25,810 bases of DNA from an uncultured Bacteroides sp. (lineage in GTDB: Bacteria; Bacteroidota; Bacteroidia; Bacteroidales; Bacteroidaceae): positions 1 to 25,810 of the forward strand of contig USSR01000014.1 in NCBI GenBank assembly GCA_900557355.1, in the 5' to 3' direction. The notes under the pieces were generated by a model, which was not told the DNA's origin, did not search any database, and saw only the letters and a program-made list of their open reading frames with translations. Within the stretch, counting starts at the first letter, position 1. Each line of letters opens with the position of its first letter. Shown piece after piece: positions 1-7,257 of this stretch. The position numbers were made by a program, and so were the translations under genes.

Positions 1-80
1 GAATAACCAGGTTGTGCTGTCATTGTTACAACAGGCAGTAACATGAATATGCACAATAGATAAATTGCAATTCTTCTCAT
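1..80 (-). CDS. Exported protein, N-terminal fragment (runs off left edge)
   Basis: Reading the minus strand from the ATG at 80-78 gives 26 full codons with no stop before the window edge. They begin M-R-R-I-A-I-Y-L-L, continue as a hydrophobic stretch and end in T-M-T-A-Q-P-G-Y. This is a typical Sec signal peptide: two arginines, a hydrophobic core of about 15 residues, and an A-Q junction that is a common cleavage site in Bacteroides exported proteins. The rest lies outside the window, so the function cannot be called. It is divergent from the GH28 gene, with 220 bases between the two starts, so it is probably a further exported enzyme or binding protein of the same locus (inference). A minus-strand TAATTTTG at 130-123 could be its -7 element. 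Confidence 0.6.
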   Translation of the reverse strand, partial: MRRIAIYLLCIFMLLPVVTMTAQPGY

Positions 81-268
81 ATTTGTTTTATCGGTTTGGA
101 CCTTATTGTATTTATTCACTCGCAAAATTACTCCTTTTTGTGATGTATGAAATGGAGAAATGTACAAAGACTATATACAATTGTGCACCCTTTCAAGTTA
201 ATTGTCCGTATGATATAATATTCTATCTTTTGCGTACATCTGTCCATTACCTCTTTGATGATATGCGA

Positions 269-276
269 TAATTTTG
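269..276 (+). promoter_or_regulatory. Candidate -7 element before GH28
   Basis: TAATTTTG matches the Bacteroides primary sigma -7 consensus TAnnTTTG and ends 24 bases before the ATG at 301. No TTG/TTTG lies at the usual 19-21 base distance upstream, so the promoter would need an activator or the match is chance. Confidence 0.3.
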
Positions 277-300
277 CAACGTGAACTAAAAGAAGTAATT

Positions 301-1764
301 ATGAAGTATCTTTTATCTATTGTACTATTGGCCTTGATTGGTTTTACAACTCCGAAAAAGACGATTCCTGCTTATGATTGGGGAAGTGTATCTGCAGAGC
401 CGGATTTGTCGTGGGCCGATCAGGTGGGGGCGCAGAGGACTCCGAAAAACACAGAATGGGATGCCGGAAAGTTCGGGTTGCGGAATGACACTTCCGTATT
501 CAGTACTCCTGCTATCCAGGCCGCTATTGATGCTTGTCACCAACAGGGAGGAGGTACGGTAGTTGTTGCCCCGGGGTATTATAAGATAGGTGCTTTGTTT
601 ATCAAGAGTGGTGTGAATCTGCATCTTAGTAAAGGTACTACCTTGCTTGCGAGTGATAATATTCAGGACTATCCGGAATTTCCTTCCCGCATTGCCGGTA
701 TCGAAATGACATGGCCTTCGGCCGTTATCAATATAATGGATGCGGAAAATGCCGCTCTTACGGGGGAAGGCTTTATCGATTGCCGCGGAAAAGTATTCTG
801 GGATAAATATTGGGCGATGCGGGAGGAATATGAGAAGAAGAATCTGCGTTGGATTGTGGATTATGATTGCAAGCGGGTGAGGGGAGTACTGGTTTCCAAC
901 AGCAAGCATATCACGTTGAAAGACTTTACGTTGGTGCGTACGGGATTCTGGGCTTGTCAGATTTTGTATTCGGATCATTGTTCGGTGAGCGGACTTACTA
1001 TTAATAATAATGTAGGAGGTCACGGACCAAGTACGGATGGCATTGATATTGATTCATCTACCAATATTCTGGTAGAAAACTGTGATGTGGATTGCAACGA
1101 TGATAATATTTGTATTAAGGCAGGGCGTGACGCCGACGGACTGCGTGTGAATCGTCCCACGGAGAATGTGGTGGTTCGTAACTGTATTGCCCGTAAAGGT
1201 GCAGGGTTACTGACTTGCGGAAGTGAGACTTCCGGTTCTATTCGTAATGTACTGGCTCATGATCTGATAGCGTATGGCACAGGATCTGTATTACGGCTTA
1301 AATCGTCTATGAATCGTGGTGGGACAGTAGAGAATATTTATGTCACAGGAGTTGAGGCTGATAGTGTATCTAATGTATTGGAGGTGGATTTGAACTGGCA
1401 TCCAAAATATAGTTATTCGAAATTACCTGTAGAATATGAAAGTAGGGAGATTCCTGCACATTGGAAAATAATGCTGACTCCAGTAGAACCTAAAGAAAAA
1501 GGGTATCCACACTTTCGCAATGTTTATTTCTCTCATGTAAGAGCGAAAAGATCTAAATGTTTCATTACAGCTTCGGGGTGGAATGATAGTTTACGTATTG
1601 AGAACTTCTATCTATTTAATATTCGAGCACAAGTGAAAACAGCGGGAAAGATAGTGTATGGAAAAAAAGTTCGATTAAGTGAAATTTATTTGGAAGTGGA
1701 AGATAAGAGTCAAGTAAGACAAGAATACAATATTGATAGTAAAATAGAAATCAGTTATCAGTAG
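301..1764 (+). CDS. GH28 family glycoside hydrolase, rhamnogalacturonan-type
   Basis: Predicted 487-residue exported right-handed beta-helix glycosidase. GH28 enzymes hydrolyse galacturonic-acid linkages in pectin. Visible family motifs are S-T-D-G-I-D (D246), the acidic pair D267/D268 in C-N-D-D-N, and R332-L-K334. The usual G-H-G motif reads G-A-G, with A301 in place of the catalytic-site histidine, followed by C-G-S-E-T-S-G. Loss of that histidine is known in rhamnogalacturonan-active GH28 members, so rhamnogalacturonan backbone or its oligosaccharides is a better guess than homogalacturonan. I chose ATG 301 because it begins a clear signal peptide (M-K-Y-L-L-S-I-V-L-L); the longer frame from TTG 274 would bury it. 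The gene is a separate plus-strand unit ending at the 1795-1828 terminator. Family assignment is firm; exact specificity is inferred. Confidence 0.9.
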   Translation: MKYLLSIVLLALIGFTTPKKTIPAYDWGSVSAEPDLSWADQVGAQRTPKNTEWDAGKFGLRNDTSVFSTPAIQAAIDACHQQGGGTVVVAPGYYKIGALFIKSGVNLHLSKGTTLLASDNIQDYPEFPSRIAGIEMTWPSAVINIMDAENAALTGEGFIDCRGKVFWDKYWAMREEYEKKNLRWIVDYDCKRVRGVLVSNSKHITLKDFTLVRTGFWACQILYSDHCSVSGLTINNNVGGHGPSTDGIDIDSSTNILVENCDVDCNDDNICIKAGRDADGLRVNRPTENVVVRNCIARKGAGLLTCGSETSGSIRNVLAHDLIAYGTGSVLRLKSSMNRGGTVENIYVTGVEADSVSNVLEVDLNWHPKYSYSKLPVEYESREIPAHWKIMLTPVEPKEKGYPHFRNVYFSHVRAKRSKCFITASGWNDSLRIENFYLFNIRAQVKTAGKIVYGKKVRLSEIYLEVEDKSQVRQEYNIDSKIEISYQ

Positions 1765-1794
1765 GAATATTATGGACAGTGTCCAGAAATATAT

Positions 1795-1828
1795 AGAATG
1801 AGGGTGTATCATTGATCACCCTCATTCT
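1795..1828. terminator. Bidirectional terminator between GH28 and DUF4450 copy 1
   Basis: A perfect 12-base inverted repeat, AGAATGAGGGTG at 1795-1806 and CACCCTCATTCT at 1817-1828, with a 10-base loop, sits between two convergent genes. No long T-run follows on either side, so its strength is uncertain. Confidence 0.7.
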
Positions 1829-1832
1829 GTGG

Positions 1833-4800
1833 CTATTTGACTAGCGTTACTCCCATCAATCCTATCACGACTTCATTGGCTGTCGTCTCCAAAGATAATG
1901 ATTTTAATTCTTTAACTGGATTGAGTGGCAGATCAAGCATTGTAGCCATACCACCATCAATAGATATCGGGTTGTTCGATATTGTTTTTCCAAGTTCGCC
2001 TGCATGATATTTGCTTACATCACCTGTTTTAAGGCGTACTCTCCACGGACGTGGATCTTTAGTGTTGAAAGCATATCCATCTACGAATATATCCTGATCT
2101 AAAGGAATTAAATTATCTGGTAATATAAGTTTCAGTACTTCTTTTTGTCCATCTGTATATTCTATTTTGATTTCGCCATTTACTATATGAGATTGCATAT
2201 AATAAGTGGAAGCTGCAATGAGGAAATAGGCTTTAGAAGCTTTACCGTTTAGTGGTATATTAATGGAAGTCGGGTAGTTATCCCATAATGTGGTGAATGC
2301 AATATTATTATATTCTTTTTCTCCTGGAGTACTGAAAGGTATTCCTTGTGGCATAATGAATCTATTGTTATTTCTTGAAGCCTTATTTCTTATTCCACGG
2401 TCATCAATAACAGAAATACTTTGAGGATGACACCATTGTCCCATACCTTGGGTCGGAACTTGTAATGTGGTGTATTTCCATCTTGGGAACATATATTTTC
2501 CATAAGCGAATATATTACTTACTTTGTCATTAAATATTTTCTTCATGTCTACCGTCTTATAAACTGATTTTTCCGGTACAGAGATATTCCAATTGATGGC
2601 TCGAAAAGAGTAAGTGTCTTTTCCGGATTTGACTTTTATTCTATTAGTTCCTGAAGATGCAATGGGAATATCAAATTCATAGTTGTTTTTTCCATGAGCT
2701 TCTATATTGATGTTTTCATTCACCTTTTTACCATTGATATACAAATCACCTTTTATCACTTTATCCATATTGTTTTTCAAGGTAAAAATAAGAGAAGAAG
2801 ATTCAGAATCACAAACGATATCAAGCGGATTGTTGACATTTATATCTATGGGAAGCCAATAATTCATATTTCCATTGGTGATATTGACAAATACAGTGCG
2901 ATGTCCGTTTTGAGCGGTTATAGTGCCGGTTAGTATGTCATTCTTTAAGTTTGCATGACGCAGAACGTTTTGCGGGTCATATATTTTTCCTGATTTATAA
3001 GGAATATTTAGTCTGAACTGGCTGCCATTGGCTACATTGACAGATATCATGTCTCTGTTTATTTTTTCTCCGTCCCATTCTATCGTGATATCGTATTTGT
3101 CAGCTATTCCTGCCTCAAACTTAATTTCTGGAGATAAAATAGTGGTTGTAAGTAAAGTATAGGGTGTATCTTTTCCATTTACTTTGATAGATTTAATTTT
3201 GTTTCTTATAGCTTTTATTTCCATTGACAAGCTGACATCTTTTTTGAGTAAATTAGGAGTTATAGAATACCTTTCTATATTGCCTTTCCTTTCAAAAGTA
3301 TATGCCATATTTTGAGTTTCAATTTCTGCAAAATTCCAATCATCGGGGAATCCGGGTCTTATCGTTAGTCTATTATTAATAAGATCTGGCATGATACCGT
3401 ACATACCCTGTACAAGAGCACGTACCCCTGTCGCTATTCCATCGGCAAAATCACGATATGTCTCTCTGCGGGCTGCGTCATAGAATGACAATTGTGTGAC
3501 ATTTCCCGGACCTGAACCAAGGTACATCGCATCCAGAACAGCTCCTTTGAACATTTTGAAAGCCTCTTCATAACGTCCTGTTTGCCAATAAGCAAGGGCG
3601 GTATGTGAGATTTCTCCGAAAGCGACATTGTTGATAGACCACATATAAGGTTGCCAGTTTGTTGTTGAAATCACATAATTGGCAGTATCCTTCAAACCTT
3701 TTCCCATGACGGGGATGTGGGGGATTTCCGTATCTATATATCGGGTTGCCTGATATGCCTTGAAGGGATCATGTATATCAGAATCTATTGCATGATAAAT
3801 AGTCCATATGGCAGCGTTGTCATGTCGTATCCGGTTTCCCATATTATCTTTAAACTCCGCCCACCATCCTTTGTCTTTTATCCATAATTCTTTGTTTATG
3901 GCAGATAATATAAGTTCTGCTTCTTTTTTGTATATGCTTGGATCTTTTCCTAATTTTTCGGATATTTCTGCCATTATTTTATTTGCCCGGTAGTTATATG
4001 CAGTAGAATGTGTCACTTTACCGCCATTGTATTGTAATGCGTCTGAAGCCCAGATACAAGCATAGGCATCATATAACCCGTCGTTATCGGGGTCGAATAG
4101 TTTTTTTTCCCATGTAAAGTGACGTTGGAGGGCAGGATATATTTCTCGTGCGTAATCAAGATCTCCGGTCCATTTGAGATGCCACAACAGTTGGTCTATA
4201 AAGACTAGATTCATATCATAATGATGCATGACGTCTCTTCTATTAGGAACTCTTCCTATATAACCATTACTATACATGGGGGTTCCCCATATTTTTGCAG
4301 ACCGTGCGAGGTTTAGGGCTGTGTCCTGAAGATGGGGTAATGTGACGGGAACATCTATAACTTGCGAATTAAGATAACCGTTAAAGTGAGTTTTTGCCCT
4401 ATCTTCTAATCCCATCAAGTCTGCGAGATAAGCCCCTCTCCAACCGGTAAGAAGTAATTCGCGGAAACAGATGGCTCCATGTAGATACGATGGAGATTGC
4501 CATACAGCATCTTCCGCTCCAGAGAAGGTGCCTCCTAATGTGTTCAGAAATGGATCAGGTGTTTTTATTTTGATTCTGGAAGCTATTTGGGTTCTGAACT
4601 CAACACCTTTGTTGAAAACATTACTGAGATCATTATATTGAAACTCACTATGACTTTTAGGGTTGTGCAGTTCAATATAGAAAGGAATGGTACTAACCGG
4701 ATATTTTGCTATGATAACCGGTTTGTTTGATTTGCGGGATGTGATAAGTTCGTCCAATTGGTCAATAAGGTTTCCATCCACTTCTTTTATATCAGTTCCG

Positions 4801-5003
4801 ATAGGAAAGGTTCCTGCTATGGACATTACTTTATGTTGAGAGGCTCTGTTGCTGGTGTGGTGCCCGTATTGTATCGTAAATTTGTTTTGATTAATTTGAT
4901 ATATATTTCCGGAACAATTGTTGGCTTTAATGAAAAAACAATCGGCTGGGTCGGAATTCAAGTCTCCCTCACGTCCGAATTTCTGATTGTTGGCTCCCCC
5001 CAT
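1833..5003 (-). CDS. DUF4450 copy 1, catalytic and C-terminal fragment
   Basis: This 1056-residue frame holds the six-hairpin barrel. Shared with the intact copy are M-H-H-Y-D-M-N-L, D-P-D-N-D-G-L-Y-D-A-Y, I-W-A-S-D-A-L, R-R-E-T-Y-R-D-F-A-D and the C-terminal V-I-G-L-M-G-V-T-L. Its only early start, ATG 5003-5001, directly abuts the C6 run and gives no signal peptide. If translated by reinitiation the product would stay in the cytoplasm, so it is probably not functional as written. Confidence 0.6.
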   Translation of the reverse strand: MGGANNQKFGREGDLNSDPADCFFIKANNCSGNIYQINQNKFTIQYGHHTSNRASQHKVMSIAGTFPIGTDIKEVDGNLIDQLDELITSRKSNKPVIIAKYPVSTIPFYIELHNPKSHSEFQYNDLSNVFNKGVEFRTQIASRIKIKTPDPFLNTLGGTFSGAEDAVWQSPSYLHGAICFRELLLTGWRGAYLADLMGLEDRAKTHFNGYLNSQVIDVPVTLPHLQDTALNLARSAKIWGTPMYSNGYIGRVPNRRDVMHHYDMNLVFIDQLLWHLKWTGDLDYAREIYPALQRHFTWEKKLFDPDNDGLYDAYACIWASDALQYNGGKVTHSTAYNYRANKIMAEISEKLGKDPSIYKKEAELILSAINKELWIKDKGWWAEFKDNMGNRIRHDNAAIWTIYHAIDSDIHDPFKAYQATRYIDTEIPHIPVMGKGLKDTANYVISTTNWQPYMWSINNVAFGEISHTALAYWQTGRYEEAFKMFKGAVLDAMYLGSGPGNVTQLSFYDAARRETYRDFADGIATGVRALVQGMYGIMPDLINNRLTIRPGFPDDWNFAEIETQNMAYTFERKGNIERYSITPNLLKKDVSLSMEIKAIRNKIKSIKVNGKDTPYTLLTTTILSPEIKFEAGIADKYDITIEWDGEKINRDMISVNVANGSQFRLNIPYKSGKIYDPQNVLRHANLKNDILTGTITAQNGHRTVFVNITNGNMNYWLPIDINVNNPLDIVCDSESSSLIFTLKNNMDKVIKGDLYINGKKVNENINIEAHGKNNYEFDIPIASSGTNRIKVKSGKDTYSFRAINWNISVPEKSVYKTVDMKKIFNDKVSNIFAYGKYMFPRWKYTTLQVPTQGMGQWCHPQSISVIDDRGIRNKASRNNNRFIMPQGIPFSTPGEKEYNNIAFTTLWDNYPTSINIPLNGKASKAYFLIAASTYYMQSHIVNGEIKIEYTDGQKEVLKLILPDNLIPLDQDIFVDGYAFNTKDPRPWRVRLKTGDVSKYHAGELGKTISNNPISIDGGMATMLDLPLNPVKELKSLSLETTANEVVIGLMGVTLVK

Positions 5004-5478
5004 ATATCCACAAGATTTTAGTGCCGGCAGGGATGTCTTTGGCTTTGTATCTTACTACTAATCCATCGCCATCGGACATAGCTACAGCATCAATTGTCAG
5101 ACTGCCGTTTCCTAGATGTCTCCTGTCTCTCACAATGTAGGTGCGTTGCCCGGATTTAAAACGAGATTCAATGAATTCCATATCTTTTATCCAAGTAATA
5201 TTTGAGGGGGTAGATATAGCCATATATACACTTCCACCGAGGTTAGGCATGTAAAGTCCGAATTCGGGGAAGTCACTGGTTTCAAAACGAAAGCCGGTAT
5301 TAGTTCCATAAATAGCTCTAGTAAATCTTTTATTTCCATTGGTTATTACAAACTCTTCTCCTTCGGGTTTATATCGAAGAGTTCTTTCTTCTCCGTGCCA
5401 ATAGGAGGAGTGAGGCAAGTCTTTTGCGTTTGCTGGGAATTGCAACAAGGTAAATAATATCAATATAATTTTTTTCAT
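4969..5478 (-). CDS. DUF4450 copy 1, N-terminal fragment
   Basis: This 169-residue frame holds the signal peptide (M-K-K-I-I-L-I-L-F ending N-A-K) and the start of the N-terminal beta-sandwich. Conserved with the paralogue are R-Y-K-P-E-G, N-K-R-F-T-R-A-I-Y-G and F-E-T-S-D. The last nine residues (after I-Y-G-G) are out of frame and unrelated to the family. Translated alone it would be exported but would lack the whole catalytic barrel. Confidence 0.6.
   Translation of the reverse strand: MKKIILILFTLLQFPANAKDLPHSSYWHGEERTLRYKPEGEEFVITNGNKRFTRAIYGTNTGFRFETSDFPEFGLYMPNLGGSVYMAISTPSNITWIKDMEFIESRFKSGQRTYIVRDRRHLGNGSLTIDAVAMSDGDGLVVRYKAKDIPAGTKILWIYGGSQQSEIRT
4996..5001. other. C6 homopolymer at the DUF4450 frameshift
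   Basis: Six consecutive C on the plus strand mark the point where the family reading frame shifts. Five would restore one open frame from 5478 to 1833. Confidence 0.8.
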
Positions 5479-5517
5479 AACAGTTTTTTATAAGTGTACT
5501 TTAAGTTCTATGTTCGT

Positions 5518-6594
5518 TTATTCGGGCTTGATTTTAAAGACGAAACCTGAAGATGTTTCTGCTTTTCCCCCTTGGGAAGCCGTGAAAAGGTAAGCCGGTT
5601 TTCCATTTTTCATTAGTACTTGCAGGCGTTCGAAACGTCCATAACGTTTGAGATGTTTAGGAGCGGGTGGTTGTTTGATATAATGCTCTGCTCCAAACCA
5701 ACCAATTTGAGGGTTTTGCCAGTTCAGCCCGTCTTTGGATTCGAAATAGAGCCCCACTGTATGGTCGTAGAACCCCATATCTCTCATTAACATTTTGAAT
5801 ATACCGTTTTCATACCAGATATACGCATCTTCTACTTGCCTGTTTTCTCCGAAACCGGAGAAATCGACGATCGGATTTTTTTCATATCGTCGATAAGGTC
5901 CTGTGATTTTATCTGCAAAAGCTACCCCATATTTCCGGTTACCTGAAATACCATTGATATGTTGGTTCACATATTCATTTTCATTACAAGATTTATAATA
6001 AAGCCAGTATTTTCCGTCCGGATGTTTTAAGAAAGCTGGATTAGTGGTAATATAATCATCCCATTCACCTGTATTTCCAGGCATTAATAATGGTTTTTCG
6101 CATCTTTCCCACGGTCCCCAAATAGAGTTTGCTACAGCGTATCCGATACGTTTCGTTCCAAATTTACCATTGGTTGCTCCCATGTAAAATAGCCAGTAAC
6201 GACCGTCTATTTTATAAATGCTTGGATTGTGACATGTATTACCATCAAAATAGCCCGGGCGGGGGGACAGTACTGTTGATACATATTTGTATGGGCCTTC
6301 CGGTTGGTCGGCTACGGCGTGTGCGATTTCACAATGCCCCAGCCATCCTTTCATTTCATACTTTTTTTCCCAACGTGAATAAAATACATGTACTTTATTC
6401 TTTTCATCTATAATTGGTGCACAACACCACACATAATAATTATCGTCTTCCAAGATGCGTCCCATAGGTTCCAGACGTTCAGCAAAAGAAGAAATAGCAT
6501 CTGCTGGATAGTTCTTCGGCTGGTCAAGACTTTGGGCTTGTGCCGACGCAATCTTTAAAATAAAGAATAATGCATAAAAAAGGATGTGTTTCAT
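5518..6594 (-). CDS. Exported five-bladed beta-propeller glycosidase (GH43/GH117-like)
   Basis: A 358-residue protein with a signal peptide of about 20 residues ending A-Q-A-Q. Repeated propeller-type segments are visible: C-H-N-P-S-I-Y at 121-127 followed by G-R-Y-W-L-F-Y, G-E-W-D-D-Y at 176-181 followed by G-K-Y-W-L-Y-Y, and V-E-D-A-Y-I-W at 254-260. This pattern of Asp/Glu at blade starts and aromatic blade strands is that of the GH43/GH62/GH117/GH32-like five-bladed propellers. I cannot assign the exact family or sugar. The likely role is removing a terminal sugar from pectic oligosaccharides in the periplasm. It is the first gene of a minus-strand pair with DUF4450 copy 1 (39-base gap), and its promoter carries the shared operator-like element at 6677-6714. 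Confidence 0.75.
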   Translation of the reverse strand: MKHILFYALFFILKIASAQAQSLDQPKNYPADAISSFAERLEPMGRILEDDNYYVWCCAPIIDEKNKVHVFYSRWEKKYEMKGWLGHCEIAHAVADQPEGPYKYVSTVLSPRPGYFDGNTCHNPSIYKIDGRYWLFYMGATNGKFGTKRIGYAVANSIWGPWERCEKPLLMPGNTGEWDDYITTNPAFLKHPDGKYWLYYKSCNENEYVNQHINGISGNRKYGVAFADKITGPYRRYEKNPIVDFSGFGENRQVEDAYIWYENGIFKMLMRDMGFYDHTVGLYFESKDGLNWQNPQIGWFGAEHYIKQPPAPKHLKRYGRFERLQVLMKNGKPAYLFTASQGGKAETSSGFVFKIKPE

Positions 6595-6644
6595 AATTTC
6601 TGTGATATTTATATATGATTAATAATTCTTTTAGACCTGTATGA

Positions 6645-6714
6645 CAAAATTAGGTTGATTCTGCAAATAGCTATGATGAAAAAATTCCATTTTGTATGTA
6701 GTTTTATCCACAAA
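6645..6714 (-). promoter_or_regulatory. Promoter with shared operator-like element (GH43-like/DUF4450 unit)
   Basis: On the minus strand, read 5' to 3', there is TTTGTG (6714-6709), TACAT (6700-6696), the 15-mer AATGGAATTTTTTCA (6691-6677), 24 bases, then TAATTTTGTC with the -7 element at 6652-6645. The same parts at the same spacing precede the ConA-like gene (8145-8076). No -33 TTTG is present, which fits an activator-dependent promoter. The predicted start is near 6638, giving a leader of about 44 bases. Confidence 0.7.
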
Positions 6715-6787
6715 TAGCGATATTATGGTTGTAAGGTATTAGATATGGAACTTTGTTACAAATACTTTTTCTTATAGTAGCGCACTC

Positions 6788-6818
6788 TTGACAAAGCCTT
6801 TTTAATTTTGTATATTTG
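6788..6818 (+). promoter_or_regulatory. Promoter of the intergenic small RNA
   Basis: TTG at 6788-6790, a 20-base spacer, then TATATTTG at 6811-6818. This is a full match to the Bacteroides arrangement TTG-N19-21-TAnnTTTG. The predicted start is near 6824. It points away from the GH43-like promoter. Confidence 0.65.
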
Positions 6819-6823
6819 CAAGC

Positions 6824-6977
6824 GGAAAGATTAATGGATAAAGAATTTAAAAAAGAATGAAAATAGAATAGTACAATATTATAACAATATATCAGAAGCT
6901 CCTTACAATAGTTAAGCTGTGAGAGTTACCGTATAAGCTAAAGGCTGCAAATCTTTATAAGGTTCGCAGTCTTTTTT
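6824..6977 (+). ncRNA. Candidate small RNA of about 150 bases
   Basis: A consensus promoter at 6788-6818 and a Rho-independent terminator at 6943-6977 bracket about 154 bases with no gene of useful size. Only an 8-codon frame (6834-6860) and a few shorter ones are present. The 3' end is a GC-containing hairpin followed by six T, the usual end of a bacterial sRNA. AAGCT occurs three times (6896, 6914, 6935), and AAAGATT near the 5' end could pair with AATCTTT at 6949-6955. PUL-linked small RNAs that tune glycan genes are known in Bacteroides (for example DonS and GibS). I do not recognise this one and cannot name its targets. Confidence 0.55.
6943..6977 (+). terminator. Rho-independent terminator of the small RNA
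   Basis: GGCTGCAAATC (6943-6953) pairs with GGTTCGCAGTC (6961-6971) over eleven positions with one mismatch and two G-T pairs, around a 7-base loop. Six T follow at 6972-6977. Confidence 0.75.
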
Positions 6978-7042
6978 GTTATGAAAAAGTACAGGGAGAA
7001 CCTTAAAATCGAAATTTATAATTTATAATAAACTTGGATACC

Positions 7043-7077
7043 GTTTTTAATAAACTCCTCAATAGTTTATTAAAAAC
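7043..7077. repeat. Perfect 14-base AT-rich inverted repeat
   Basis: GTTTTTAATAAACT (7043-7056) and AGTTTATTAAAAAC (7064-7077) form a perfect stem with the 7-base loop CCTCAAT. It lies in the gap between the small RNA and the ConA-like gene. It may be a backup terminator or a protein-binding palindrome. No T-run follows beyond the stem itself. The rest of 6978-7190 shows no gene I can support. Confidence 0.6.
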
Positions 7078-7184
7078 AGAAAGCTTGTCTATTAAAGATA
7101 AGTCATTTTTTTTCTTTATGTGAAGGAGGAGGATAATACTTATTATGATGTAAAATGACAGAAGTGAATTTAAGTGACATGATT

Positions 7185-7224
7185 GTAAAAACAATGGAGC
7201 ATTGTACACAATTCAATGCTCCAT
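7185..7224 (-). terminator. Terminator of the ConA-like gene
   Basis: ATGGAGCATTG (7194-7204) and CAATGCTCCAT (7214-7224) form a perfect 11-base stem with a 9-base loop. On the minus strand it is followed by TGTTTTTAC, a U-rich tract, 33 bases past the stop codon. Confidence 0.8.
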
Positions 7225-7257
7225 ATTACATCATAATGCAATAATAAAAATAGATTT

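Larger units (their letters stand above)
1833..5478 (-). pseudogene. DUF4450-type six-hairpin glycosidase, copy 1, frameshifted
   Basis: Two overlapping minus-strand frames (5478-4969 and 5003-1833) together align end to end with the intact paralogue at 17630-20872. The first frame leaves the family sequence just after K-I-L-W-I-Y-G-G. The second picks it up at G-G-A-N-N-Q-K-F-G-R-E-G-D, which parallels the N-G-D-M-G-A-D region of the paralogue. The switch falls in a run of six C (4996-5001; G on the coding strand). Removing one base gives one 1214-residue reading frame. The restored protein has a signal peptide, an N-terminal beta-sandwich region, an (alpha/alpha)6 barrel and C-terminal beta domains. 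It is longer than the 1080-residue paralogue by a segment before the barrel and by an Ig-like insert encoded near 2580-2822. It lies 39 bases behind the GH43-like gene and is probably cotranscribed with it. This could be a real inactivation or a homopolymer sequencing error. Confidence 0.8.

Noticed and set aside
65..271. 68-codon plus-strand frame before GH28
   Set aside because: Low-complexity, no recognisable domain, and it lies in a divergent promoter gap with poor coding character.
6834..6860. Eight-codon open frame in the small RNA
   Set aside because: Too short to support as a gene; no ribosome-binding site or conservation evidence.
7003..7209. 68-codon minus-strand frame in the gap after the ConA-like gene
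   Set aside because: It overlaps the ConA-like terminator and the perfect hairpin, is AT-rich, and has no domain or credible start signal.
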